From Bdellovibrionales bacterium (lineage in GTDB: Bacteria > Bdellovibrionota > Bdellovibrionia > Bdellovibrionales > Bdellovibrionaceae), in the NCBI GenBank assembly GCA_005793345.1, contig SXSU01000084.1:1-64000 (forward strand): a stretch of DNA of 64,000 nt, in the 5' to 3' direction. Under the pieces are notes generated by a model. The model searched no databases and had not been told where the DNA came from. It was given only the letters and a program-made list of their open reading frames with translations. Shown piece by piece: positions 25,840 to 35,034 of the stretch. The translations under genes and the position numbers were made by a program. Position 1 is the stretch's first letter. Each line of letters opens with the position of its first letter.

Positions 25840-26862
25840 ATGGCAAAAAAAACAGCAACTAATGATTTGAAAAACAAAATTATCAAACAACTTCCCTCTC
25901 TAGAAAATAAACGTGTGATGATTATTGGTGATATTGGTTTGGATGAATATGTGATGGGTCAGGTGCGTCGAATTTCTCCGGAAGCGCCAGTGCCAGTACT
26001 TGATGTTGAAGCTGAAGATTCACGCTTGGGATTATCTGGAAACGTAGCGCAAAATATTTCAAGCCTTGGAGGGTATCCCATATTAATTTCGGTAGTAGGG
26101 CAAGACAGTGGCGCTGAAAGTTTACGTCAACTTTTAAAACTTAATAAGGTAGAAAGTGATTTTTTAGTCGTTGATCAAAATCGTCCCACAACACGAAAAA
26201 CAAGGATCATGGCTCAGCACCATCATTTGGTGAGAGTCGATTATGAATTGAGACACTTCTTGGATGAGGTGGTAGCAACAAAAGTGATTGCTCAAGTACA
26301 AAATGCTATGGAACAAACTGATATTGTTATATTACAAGACTATGCAAAGGGAGTGATTGGTCGCAAGATAATCGAAAATGTAATACAAATTGCTCACTCA
26401 AAAAATAAAAAAGTATTGATGGATCCCCATCGTACTAACCCAGCATCTATTTATGAGGGAGTAGATTTAATTAAACCAAATTTTGATGAATCACTCTCCT
26501 TAGTTGGAATGACTTACGAAGATTTTAAGCTTCATAAAAAAAGCATAAAAGAAGTGGGTGAGCTTTTAAGAGCAAAAGTAAAATCAGAATACGTCATTCT
26601 AACACAAGGTAAAGAGGGAATGAGTATTTTTTCTAACAACGAAGAAATTCAAGTTCCTACCTATGCACGACAAGTTTTTGATGTGACAGGAGCTGGCGAT
26701 ACAGTCATTGCAGCTATCTCATTAGGTATGGCAGCGGGGTGGAGCATTGAAGAATCCTGTGTCTTAGCAAATTTTGCAGCAGGAGTCGTGGTTGGCAAAG
26801 TGGGCTGTGTCCCCTGTGGAATAACTGAATTGCAAGACTACATTCATTCTTTTGATGAATAA
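25840..26862 (+). CDS. hldA: D-glycero-beta-D-manno-heptose-7-phosphate kinase (PfkB family)
   Basis: Phosphorylates heptose 7-phosphate at C1 in ADP-heptose synthesis for lipopolysaccharide. 340 residues from the ATG at 25840; an ATG at 25822 is in frame, but GGAG lies between the two and favours the later start. Motifs: IIGDIGLDEYVMGQVRRISP, EAPVPVLDVE, GLSGNVAQNI, DYAKGVIG and the PfkB nucleotide/catalytic motif DVTGAGDTVIA. The C-terminal cytidylyltransferase domain of E. coli HldE is absent, so a separate HldC-type enzyme is expected elsewhere. An O-antigen-ligase-like gene and a yejM-like remnant follow within 6 kb. Confidence 0.92.
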   Translation: MAKKTATNDLKNKIIKQLPSLENKRVMIIGDIGLDEYVMGQVRRISPEAPVPVLDVEAEDSRLGLSGNVAQNISSLGGYPILISVVGQDSGAESLRQLLKLNKVESDFLVVDQNRPTTRKTRIMAQHHHLVRVDYELRHFLDEVVATKVIAQVQNAMEQTDIVILQDYAKGVIGRKIIENVIQIAHSKNKKVLMDPHRTNPASIYEGVDLIKPNFDESLSLVGMTYEDFKLHKKSIKEVGELLRAKVKSEYVILTQGKEGMSIFSNNEEIQVPTYARQVFDVTGAGDTVIAAISLGMAAGWSIEESCVLANFAAGVVVGKVGCVPCGITELQDYIHSFDE

Positions 26863-26867
26863 TTAAA

Positions 26868-28094
26868 CTACAATAAGTTTACTGTGAATTTACCTAGCCA
26901 CTCTTTTGAGTCAGTAGAGATTTTTAGTTCATAGCTTTGGTCTGCGTAAGTTCTTTTTAATTGGATTCTTATTTTTTGTGATTTATTTAGTAAAAAATTT
27001 CCAGCATAAACTTGATCTACTTTGGTTTCATTAACTAATATCAATTGGATTGGTTTTTCAAAAACTTCTTGTTGTTTGTCATCAAAAATTCGAACGGTTG
27101 TTCGATCATCAGTAATACTCATATCAATATCAGTTGGTGGATCGTCAGCAGGTGTTTTTATTTTCAAAATTACAATTTTACTTGGTGTAATTTTAAAAAC
27201 AGGATCAAGTAGTCCAACATTTTGATTTATAGAAGTTGCAAGAATTTCTTTTAATTCTATTGGAGTAGTAAAGAAGCCATCTTGAATTTTAGCTGGAGCA
27301 AGTGTCTGACGTATATTTATTATTTGTGGAGTCAAAAAATTATTATAATTTAAATTTTCAAATTTTAAATTGAGTTTTACTAACATAGCAAAATGAAGTG
27401 CATCGCTTGTTCCAGGAATGTCTAGGGCAAATACATGCTCAGTATTATTCCAATGCCCAAGAAAATTAATTTCTAATCGATCCCAATTTAAATTTCCAAT
27501 TTGAGCATAATATTGCTCTTCACTAGGGTAGGTTTTTACTAATTTTTCAATAGATCTTCGAATAGAATAATGATTGAGATTGCCGAAATATCCTTCAGGT
27601 AATTGGTTGAAGGCAATGGTTTTAAAGGCTACTTTAAATTCATTTTTTAAATAATTTAAAACTGAATCTTGAAAAGAGTTTAAGTCGCCACTAGCCCATT
27701 GTTGAATTCTGTATTTTATCCAAAGTACTTTTTTATTAAACTGTGAATCAACATTGCGATTCATATTATAAACTTCGTCTATAAGTTGTAGATTTTTACT
27801 TTTCAAAAGTGTGTTAGCAGCCTTTAGAATGAAGCTCTCACTCAGATATTCATTTCTAAGTGCTAAAGCTTTATTTATATTTCTTAATTGGCCTAGAATG
27901 CCTTTTTTAGTAATTTTATTAACTGTTAAATTTGGAAGATTTAAAATTTTTGAATTAAGATTTTGTTCAAGTTGTTTTTGATCATAAAATTTAAGTTCTT
28001 GATTTATATTTGGCTCAAAAGCTGATGATGCAAATCCAGAATCACTTAAATTAAATATTACAAAAACAATCACTAGACTTGATATTATAGGCAT
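26868..28094 (-). CDS. Exported protein of unknown function
   Basis: 408 residues counted from the ATG at 28094, which begins a hydrophobic signal MPIISSLVIVFVIFNLSDSG. The frame is open up to 28196 and a GTG preceded by GAGGTGAT would add about 13 residues (KFKFKK-rich), so the true start is uncertain. The first 200 residues are helical and TPR-like. The C-terminal half is beta-rich, with DDPPTDIDMSITDDRTTVRI and RIQLKRTYADQSYELKIS. No known family. It converges on the heptose kinase with 5 bp between stops. Confidence 0.75.
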   Translation of the reverse strand: MPIISSLVIVFVIFNLSDSGFASSAFEPNINQELKFYDQKQLEQNLNSKILNLPNLTVNKITKKGILGQLRNINKALALRNEYLSESFILKAANTLLKSKNLQLIDEVYNMNRNVDSQFNKKVLWIKYRIQQWASGDLNSFQDSVLNYLKNEFKVAFKTIAFNQLPEGYFGNLNHYSIRRSIEKLVKTYPSEEQYYAQIGNLNWDRLEINFLGHWNNTEHVFALDIPGTSDALHFAMLVKLNLKFENLNYNNFLTPQIINIRQTLAPAKIQDGFFTTPIELKEILATSINQNVGLLDPVFKITPSKIVILKIKTPADDPPTDIDMSITDDRTTVRIFDDKQQEVFEKPIQLILVNETKVDQVYAGNFLLNKSQKIRIQLKRTYADQSYELKISTDSKEWLGKFTVNLL

Positions 28095-28367
28095 TTTTTT
28101 GAATTTAAATTTGAACTGGTATAATAACACGATCACCTCAGAGTCGACTTTAAGTTTATATTTGTCTAATCTTATGTTTATGACTAAAGTTAACATAGAC
28201 CATGAATAATTTCCACTGTAGTGATATAGACAGGGAATGACAATTTTTGCGCCATTTTAATACGTAGTTTAACAAAAAAATGAATTAAAATTTAAAAAGA
28301 TCCTCCCTTGGGCTCTAAAGCTGTGTTATGACCAACTAAAATTTTTTAACTAATTATTAGGGAATCC

Positions 28368-29462
28368 ATGGAAAATTTAGAAGTATCATCACCTTTAATA
28401 GCCATCTCACCATTGGTTTTATCTTCAAAAATAAAACAAAATTTCTTTGGTTTAACATTGAGTGATTTGGAAAATATTTTACAGGGAATGGGTAAAGAAA
28501 AATTCAGGGCTCAGCAATTGTTTAAATGGGTCTATGAAAAACGTACTTTTGATTTTTCACAAATGTCAAATTTAGCAAAAAACTTTCGGGATGAACTTCC
28601 ACTTTTTATAGATTTATCTCTTCCAAAAGTTATAAAACATTTAAAAAGTGTTGATGGAACTCAAAAGTTTTTATTTGATGTAGGTGATGGTGAATCTGTT
28701 GAGTCTGTTTTGATTCCTTCAGATGATCGCTTAACTCTTTGTATATCTAGTGAAGTGGGTTGCAATATGGCTTGTAAATTTTGTTTTACAGCCAAACAAA
28801 AATTAAAAAAGAGGTTAACTGCCGCCGATATTGTTGGTCAATTTTTGCAAGTGAGTTTATTACTAAATCCTGATCAACGAATTTCAAATATAGTTTTTAT
28901 GGGTATGGGAGAACCATTAGATAACCCTGATGAAGTCTTTAAAGCCATTGAAATATTGCATAGTGATTGGGGTATGAACGTATCTCGAAAAAAAATCACA
29001 GTATCAACCTCTGGATTAGTGCCAGAAATGTGGCGAGTGGCCCATGCAAAAGTAAGATTAGCTGTGAGCTTGAATGGCTACAATGATGAAGTTCGTTCGC
29101 AAGTTATGCCAATAAATAAAAAGTACCCATTAAAAGACCTATTAGCGGCTTGTCGAGAATATTATAAAGAAACAAAAGAAAAAATAACTTTTGAATATGT
29201 ATTATTGCAGGGAATAACAGATTCAATAGAAGCGGCTCGGGCTCTTCACAAGTTAACACGATCAATACCTTGCAAAATTAATATTATTCCCTTTAATGAG
29301 CATCCAGACAGTGGATTTCATCGACCTTCAGATGAAACAGTTAAAGCATTTCAGCAGGAACTAACATTTTTAGGATCGCAAGTGCTATTAAGAAAAACCA
29401 TGGGCAGAGATATCTTTGCAGCTTGTGGTCAATTGAATGCAACTTATAAGAAAAAAAATTAG
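28368..29462 (+). CDS. rlmN: 23S rRNA (adenine-C2)-methyltransferase RlmN
   Basis: Radical SAM enzyme that methylates C2 of A2503 in 23S rRNA and A37 in some tRNAs. 364 residues. N-terminal accessory domain with GMGKEKFRAQQLFKWVYEKR. The radical SAM cluster motif is CNMACKFC, around residues 139-146. FMGMGEPLDN and KKITVSTSGLVPEM follow. The second methyl-accepting Cys is expected in the C-terminal FAACGQL, which is present; the first catalytic Cys is expected near the end as well. The start ATG follows TTAGGG at a short distance. It stands alone between convergent and downstream membrane genes. Confidence 0.95.
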   Translation: MENLEVSSPLIAISPLVLSSKIKQNFFGLTLSDLENILQGMGKEKFRAQQLFKWVYEKRTFDFSQMSNLAKNFRDELPLFIDLSLPKVIKHLKSVDGTQKFLFDVGDGESVESVLIPSDDRLTLCISSEVGCNMACKFCFTAKQKLKKRLTAADIVGQFLQVSLLLNPDQRISNIVFMGMGEPLDNPDEVFKAIEILHSDWGMNVSRKKITVSTSGLVPEMWRVAHAKVRLAVSLNGYNDEVRSQVMPINKKYPLKDLLAACREYYKETKEKITFEYVLLQGITDSIEAARALHKLTRSIPCKINIIPFNEHPDSGFHRPSDETVKAFQQELTFLGSQVLLRKTMGRDIFAACGQLNATYKKKN

Positions 29463-29490
29463 AACTTAATTTTTGCATTTCATAAACTTC

Positions 29491-29520
29491 TTTACATTAA
29501 CAAACTTGCTTAAGTATAAA
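29491..29520 (+). promoter_or_regulatory. Possible sigma-70 promoter of the O-antigen-ligase-like gene
   Basis: TTTACA (29491-29496) and TATAAA (29515-29520) with 18-bp spacing. The predicted transcript start would be almost at the ATG at 29529, which has no ribosome site, so a leaderless or nearly leaderless mRNA is possible. Read by eye only. Confidence 0.3.
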
Positions 29521-29528
29521 TAAAGAAT

Positions 29529-30824
29529 ATGATTTATATTCTTTATTTATACTTTTTAGGATTGCTTTCATCTATCAGCATAATGGATGGTTTTCATACA
29601 ATATTTATTTTTAGTTTTAATTTTTATTTTTTTAAAATTAAATATTTTAATTCACAAAAAGAAATGAGTTTGATTCGTTTTCCTCATGAATTAAAAGTTC
29701 TTCTAAAATTATTATTATTTTGGGCACTTTGGATAATAGTTTGCTATTTTGTGAATGAAGTTTCTCATCCTTTTAAAGCTAGCTTTGATAATTTGCGGTG
29801 GATATTGTTTATTCCGGCCTGTTATTTTGTTTCTGCAATTGTGATTTCAAATTACAGATCATTAATATTAAAAGATAATCAGAAAAAATCTTTTTTATTT
29901 TTAATTATTTTAACTCCCATTATATTATTAAGTTTATATTCAATCTCTGTTTCTATAATGGGTATCAATTGGTTACTTCCAGATAGAACTGCGAGCTTAC
30001 ACCCTTTATCCACAATTAGTGGTGGAGCAAGAGCCTCTGGATTTTTTGATAATCCAATGACTTTTGCCCATAGCTTTGGAGTATGGATCTGTTTGTTGTG
30101 GGGAGTTGCTCTTGTTTATTCTTCAAAAATTAAAAGTTATTCTCAAAAAATATTTATTTATTTTGTATTCACTGTATTTAGCTCTGCAATTGCTTTTCTT
30201 CTTACTTTTACAAGGGGAGCATGGCTTTCAGTGGCAATTGGGGTACTGTTTATAACTTTTATTTATCATCGAAAGTTAGGGCAAATAATTAGCCTACTTG
30301 TGACTTTAGGAATAAGTGGACTATTAATTTTAAGTACAGCATTTCGAGAAAGAATTTTTGATATTTTTAAATTTCAAGATTCACAAAGTGAACGATTAAC
30401 TTTGTGGAAGGCCAATTGGTTAATTATAAAAGAACATCCTCTTTTTGGAGTTGGTCATGGTCAAAATTATTATTATCTTGATCAATATTATCAAAAAATG
30501 GGCGTTCCTTTTGGATTTTTTAAAAGCCATGCCCATAATCAGTTCATACAATTTGCAGCGGGATCAGGTATAGTTGGTTTGATATTTTATTTAGTTTTTA
30601 TTATGTTTTTATTTAAAACAGCAATTAAATATTACCGAGAAACTTCTATTTATAATCAACCATTTTTAAAAGCTATTGCATTAGGGACTATTGCTGTCAT
30701 TATTCATTTATTTTTCGGTGGTTTATTTGAGTCTAATTTTGAAGACGCAGAAACGTTACATAATATTTGTTTTTCAATAGGTTTTCTTTTTGCTCTTAAC
30801 AATTCCAAAAATATAAAAATATAA
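29529..30824 (+). CDS. O-antigen ligase family (Wzy/WaaL-like) membrane protein
   Basis: Integral inner-membrane protein of 431 residues with about ten hydrophobic segments. The Wzy_C-type signature is seen in the central part: TFTRGAWLSVAIGVLF, then a large periplasmic loop with ERLTLWKANWLIIKEHPLFG, GVGHGQNYYY and KSHAHNQFIQFAAGSGIVGL. These proteins either ligate O-antigen to lipid A-core or polymerise O-units; sequence alone does not separate the two roles. The downstream yejM-like remnant and the upstream heptose kinase suggest an envelope-biogenesis neighbourhood. Confidence 0.85.
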   Translation: MIYILYLYFLGLLSSISIMDGFHTIFIFSFNFYFFKIKYFNSQKEMSLIRFPHELKVLLKLLLFWALWIIVCYFVNEVSHPFKASFDNLRWILFIPACYFVSAIVISNYRSLILKDNQKKSFLFLIILTPIILLSLYSISVSIMGINWLLPDRTASLHPLSTISGGARASGFFDNPMTFAHSFGVWICLLWGVALVYSSKIKSYSQKIFIYFVFTVFSSAIAFLLTFTRGAWLSVAIGVLFITFIYHRKLGQIISLLVTLGISGLLILSTAFRERIFDIFKFQDSQSERLTLWKANWLIIKEHPLFGVGHGQNYYYLDQYYQKMGVPFGFFKSHAHNQFIQFAAGSGIVGLIFYLVFIMFLFKTAIKYYRETSIYNQPFLKAIALGTIAVIIHLFFGGLFESNFEDAETLHNICFSIGFLFALNNSKNIKI

Positions 30825-30841
30825 TTATTATTAATATTATT

Positions 30842-31315
30842 ATGAAGAAATTCGAAAAATATCTTGAACATACCAAGTGGTTTCTTAATTATTTTGTACT
30901 TACTGTTGTTAGTCTTTTTTTGATATCTCCATTTTATTTTTATTTTTCTAAAAATTTTCCACAAACCTATTTATCTTTTTTATTTATAATATTTTATACA
31001 ATAGGACATTTTGGGTTAATGGGATTATTACTTTTTTTGCCAATTTTAATCTTAAGTTTTTTATTTCAATTTAAAAATCTAAATAGATTTGTATTGCCAG
31101 TTATTATCTCAATACTGGAATTACTACTGATAATTGATGCAAAGATATTTTCGATTTATAAGTTTCATATAAATGGATTGGTTATTAATTATTTAGTTCA
31201 TGGTAATGGACAAATTATAAGTTTTCATAATTCCCAGTGGATGTTAATAATACTCATCTGCTTGGGACAGACAAGAGCCTGCTCTTATCCATTACTTTCG
31301 AAACCAAAATTATAA
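30842..31315 (+). pseudogene. YejM/PbgA-like protein, N-terminal membrane fragment
   Basis: N-terminal part of a YejM/PbgA-type (DUF3413 plus sulfatase-fold) inner-membrane protein. Four to five hydrophobic segments are present. LLIIDAKIFSIYKFHINGLV and IISFHNSQWMLIILI correspond to the region around TM5 of E. coli YejM. After about 31257 the frame reads a short unrelated tail (LGQTRACSYPLLSKPKL) and stops. The matching sulfatase-fold sequence resumes in another frame at about 31257. The linker and the first half of the sulfatase-fold domain are missing, an estimated 150-180 residues. An internal deletion plus frame change is the simplest reading, so this and the next entry are one broken gene. 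An assembly error could also do it. Confidence 0.7.
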
Positions 31316-31340
31316 TTTCGGAATTTATTCAAGTGCTCCA

Positions 31341-32153
31341 TTGACTATGCCAGAATTTGATCAAACTGTTTTTTCACAAATTCCAAATTTAAGATTAAAG
31401 TCAAATGCCCAATCAGCTTCACAACGTGATCAAGAAATAACTGATGAATGGCTAAAATTTACAAGAGTAAATAAAAAAAATAAATTTTTTGGCTTTTTAT
31501 TTTATGATTCAGTTCACAATTATGATGTGCCAGCTGGGTATCCAATAAAATTTGAACCCTATTTAGATGTCATAAATTATTTTTTATTAAATAATGAATA
31601 TGATCCGACTGCCTTTTTTAATCGTTATAAAACAAGTTTAAATTATGTCGACAGTTTAATTAAAAATGTGATTGAAGATCTTAAACAAAATAGACTCTTA
31701 GATAAAACTATTATACTCATTACTAGCGACCATGGAGAAGAGTTTAATGATAATAAGCAAAATTATTGGGGTCATAATTCTAATTTTAGCAAAGCTCAGA
31801 CTCAAGTTCCACTAATCATTCACTGGCCAAATTCAATCAGGAAAGATTTAAATTACAGTCACCGAACTTCACATTATGATATTTCAGCAACGCTATTATC
31901 TGAACTAGCAAGTTGTAGCGGAGAGGAAATATTAAAATTATCGACTGGCAAAAACTTATTTTCGAAACAGCCCTCTAAATATATTATTCAAGGTACCAGT
32001 GGGAATTGGGCATTATTAACTGATTCACAAATATTGAGAATTAATCCAAGTGGAAAATTCGAAGTTCTAGATTTAAAGTATCATTCAATAGAAAATGAAA
32101 ACTTCAATTTTGATGAAGTAATAAATGAACTTAAAGTATTAGATGAATTTTAG
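31341..32153 (+). pseudogene. YejM/PbgA-like protein, C-terminal sulfatase-fold fragment
   Basis: C-terminal half of the same broken gene. The frame is coding from about 31257 (PALIHYFRNQNYNFGIYSSA) although the first ATG is at 31341. It contains FDQTVFSQIPNLRLKS, the late sulfatase-fold motif LITSDHGEEFND, GHNSNFSKAQTQVPLIIHWP and HYDISATLLSELA, all matching the C-terminal part of YejM. In E. coli YejM/PbgA binds cardiolipin or LPS and controls LpxC turnover. As separated here, the domain has no signal or membrane anchor. It could still be translated as a soluble fragment, but a conserved function is unlikely. Confidence 0.75.
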
Positions 32154-32425
32154 ATGGTTTTCATGCAAGCAATCTGTATAGGAAGCTCCACTTGTTTGAA
32201 TGTAGACGAAGTTACATCTTAAACCTGATTAGGATGTTATTTTTGCGTTAAGATAATGCTAAAATGTGTAAACTAATCAATAAATTAAAGTCATAATTAA
32301 TATTTTATGACAAAAATTGTTATTAGTTACTGTGTTTTAATAAATAAAGATAAATCAATTAAATTTAAATAAACATGATATGATTATATATATTAAATAT
32401 TACTTAAATGGTTTTATTATTATCT

Positions 32426-33202
32426 ATGAAAAAATATAGGGTTACTGTTTTATTTTTCGTTTTATTATTTTCTTTTGCAAAGGCGGAAGATGATTCATAT
32501 TTAGAACTCCCATTTCCTGAATTAGATGTTGCAGATTCATTGTGTGAATCTAATAAGGGTCATTGCAATGACTTTGGTGTTAATATTTCATTCACAGTTT
32601 CTAATTTAGAAGATCTTAATATTGGACTTCAAACGAATATTGATAGTATAGCTTTTCAGTATAAGTACTTTTCAGAGATGGATATTTTTAATGAAGATGC
32701 TATTCAATATGCTGAAAATAATGTAGCAAAATTATTATTACCACTCTTGGATAAAATTAAATATTATACATCCATTAACTTTAAACCAACTTCAGTTCAA
32801 TTAAAAATAACAGCTCGACTTCAAAATATACTAGGGCAAATATTAACTTTAAATTTAAGGTCAAGTTTTCGTGAATTTATATTTAAGGACTTTAGTTTTG
32901 ATGATTTATATAAATGTAATGTCACTCAGTTTTTAAAAAATCAAAAAATTATAGATAAGATCAAAAGAAAAACACATAATAAAATTAATTACCTTCAAAT
33001 AAATACACAATCATTTGATATAGGTAATTGCAATAGTATATCAATACGTTGGATAAATAATTTCGTCAATTTTAAATTACAGAGTATAACAGTACAATAC
33101 CCTTTTGATAATGTGAACCATTATTTATCTAAAGCTGAATGTATAAAATTATACACAGAACTTGATTTCCCAGTAGATAAAAGCATTTGCTCATTTAAAT
33201 AA
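32426..33202 (+). CDS. Secreted protein of unknown function
   Basis: 258 residues from the ATG at 32426, which begins the signal peptide MKKYRVTVLFFVLLFSFAKA; an ATG six codons upstream (32408) is also in frame and neither has a ribosome site. The mature part has an acidic start, two Cys near residue 40 and three more toward the C-terminus. It is mixed alpha/beta with FKDFSFDDLYKCNVTQFLKN. No recognised domain. Its stop lies beside a hairpin repeat shared with the convergent GH79 gene. Confidence 0.75.
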   Translation: MKKYRVTVLFFVLLFSFAKAEDDSYLELPFPELDVADSLCESNKGHCNDFGVNISFTVSNLEDLNIGLQTNIDSIAFQYKYFSEMDIFNEDAIQYAENNVAKLLLPLLDKIKYYTSINFKPTSVQLKITARLQNILGQILTLNLRSSFREFIFKDFSFDDLYKCNVTQFLKNQKIIDKIKRKTHNKINYLQINTQSFDIGNCNSISIRWINNFVNFKLQSITVQYPFDNVNHYLSKAECIKLYTELDFPVDKSICSFK

Positions 33203-33265
33203 CTGCTCATGCTTAAGTCTGATTGCTCCGCAATTGTATCAGACATAATCACGAGCAGTTATTTC
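33197..33265 (+). repeat. Composite hairpin repeat between convergent genes
   Basis: Main stem with an ATTGC-TCC-GCAAT apex and outer arms AACTGCTCATG / CACGAGCAGTT, with no tail modules. It overlaps the last codons of the upstream gene. Confidence 0.85.
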
Positions 33266-33348
33266 TTACTACTAATAGATTTGATACTAATGGTTTCTAA
33301 TCTTTTTGCTAAGTTAAAGTTTATTTTGATTTTTATCATCACCAACAT

Positions 33349-34995
33349 TTAATTTTCACATAAATTAAATTTTTCAGGATCTACTTTAAATGATAAAAAT
33401 GCCATATTAAAAGGTTTTATGGTAATGGATTTTTTAAGAAGATAAGTATTTTTCAATGGTATCATTGAAGGTAAATTTCCACTCTCATCAACGACTAATA
33501 TTTTATTATTTAACTTTATCGTTTGAGATAAAACATTAGTTCCATCAGTTGTAAGCATCCATTCATTCCAACTGGCACTAGTTAAATTTGAATTTAAAAT
33601 CTTTTCAGGTAAAATAAAATCAAAATCTTTATTTATTGATAAATTAATTAATAAAAAGCTCACACTTGATTTTTCATAATATGGAGAAGATTTTGGAGTG
33701 CAATGAGCATAAATTCTTGCTTCGCCAGGATTATGTAAATCTAAACCTTCGACTTTTAGTACTTTTTCACCCATTAGTTGCTTCCAAAGTATAGAACTAA
33801 AATAATCAGCTGTAGGTTTAAGATCAGCTTCGTTTAAGAGTCCATAGTCTGATCCGACTAAGCTTTGTCGAATAACAACTTTACTATCAAATAAAGCAAC
33901 AGATCCCAAATGATCCATCCACCATAAGCTATTTAAATATGTATTAGAGAGTCCTTTTTGCCCTCCACATTGAGCGGGGCCTGATTCACCAAGCCAAAGA
34001 TTTGCTTTAGGGCGATTATTATCCCGATCAGTTTTTACTTTATTAGCCCATTTTCTGACTTCATCATAGGTTGATAAATCATAAAAATTTTGTTCTGTTG
34101 CAGCGACAAGTTGCGGACAGCGATCCGACTGTGTAGGATAATAATGCCAAGTCACCAGATCAACTGGGAAATCATAAAGTTTAGATTGTTCTAAAAATCC
34201 ACTAAAAATTAAAGGGATAATTTCGGGGGCGACGATTGATGTATAATCTGATAAAACTGGTATATTTTCTCCCGCCAATGGCCAAAATGCGCTGGCTGGC
34301 CCAGCTAATGATTCATCATTTTTATATTTATTTAATGTTGAATGAGCTAAGTGATAATCATTTGCATAAGCAAGAGGAGTTGGTTGTTCAAGTAAACCAT
34401 ATCGTAACCACCAAGCATTTACTTCGTTTCCAAATTCCCAAATAATTTTTGGATCATTTCTTTTTTTTGTGAAGTTTAAAAGTTCAATAAAATTCTGATT
34501 ATTCCAGTTTTTACTTTCATCTCGTGAACTTGGTCCAGCATTAATGGTAAACATTAAAGATCCATTTATTTCTTTTACAAAGTACTGCAGATTTTCCCAG
34601 TCTTTAATTTCGAGACTTGATTTAAAATTTTTAGAGATCAATTGATCGTGGTTAAGATATTTTTTATCATTGGATTTAAAAACATTGTAATAAATTTCAT
34701 CAGCATCAGAACCTCCAATTCGCAAATATGATGGTCCTAGGTTTTTAGTCAATTTTATAAGTTTTTTATTTGTTAAATCCAATTTATGGAATTTTTGAGA
34801 AGCTTCCTCATCAGATTCTGAATCATCTTTCCAAAAATTAATTCCAAGTAAATAAGCAGAGTCGATTGCAAATGATAAATATTTAGAATCAACTTGACCT
34901 GCAAGTGTTTTAGAATTTAATTCAAGATTTATAGTTTTAGCACTTAATAATTGATTTATAAAAACAATGCTTAAAACAAATGAAATTATTTTCAT
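33349..34995 (-). CDS. Secreted heparanase-like glycoside hydrolase (GH79)
   Basis: 548 residues with signal peptide MKIISFVLSIVFINQLLSA. The (beta/alpha)8 domain follows the heparanase/endo-beta-glucuronidase pattern. It has YLRIGGSDAD, the acid/base motif IIWEFGNEVNAWW, LVTWHYYPTQ and the nucleophile motif LWLGESGPAQCGGQKGLS. NSLWWMDHLGSVALF and VVIRQSLVGSDYGLL follow, and then the C-terminal beta-sandwich with ARIYAHCT. Both catalytic Glu are in place. The substrate is likely a glucuronic-acid-containing glycan, but could be another uronide. It lies 39 bp downstream of a GH1 gene on the same strand, so the two glycosidases are probably one operon. Exported to the periplasm or outside. Confidence 0.9.
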   Translation of the reverse strand: MKIISFVLSIVFINQLLSAKTINLELNSKTLAGQVDSKYLSFAIDSAYLLGINFWKDDSESDEEASQKFHKLDLTNKKLIKLTKNLGPSYLRIGGSDADEIYYNVFKSNDKKYLNHDQLISKNFKSSLEIKDWENLQYFVKEINGSLMFTINAGPSSRDESKNWNNQNFIELLNFTKKRNDPKIIWEFGNEVNAWWLRYGLLEQPTPLAYANDYHLAHSTLNKYKNDESLAGPASAFWPLAGENIPVLSDYTSIVAPEIIPLIFSGFLEQSKLYDFPVDLVTWHYYPTQSDRCPQLVAATEQNFYDLSTYDEVRKWANKVKTDRDNNRPKANLWLGESGPAQCGGQKGLSNTYLNSLWWMDHLGSVALFDSKVVIRQSLVGSDYGLLNEADLKPTADYFSSILWKQLMGEKVLKVEGLDLHNPGEARIYAHCTPKSSPYYEKSSVSFLLINLSINKDFDFILPEKILNSNLTSASWNEWMLTTDGTNVLSQTIKLNNKILVVDESGNLPSMIPLKNTYLLKKSITIKPFNMAFLSFKVDPEKFNLCEN

Positions 34996-35034
34996 ATTTT
35001 GCTCCTTTTTTTACTCTGAAACACTTATTCGTAA

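Noticed and set aside
33197-33265. tRNA or structured small RNA gene
   Set aside because: The palindrome belongs to the dispersed repeat family; no acceptor, anticodon or TPsiC features are present. No tRNA or rRNA gene was seen anywhere in the window.
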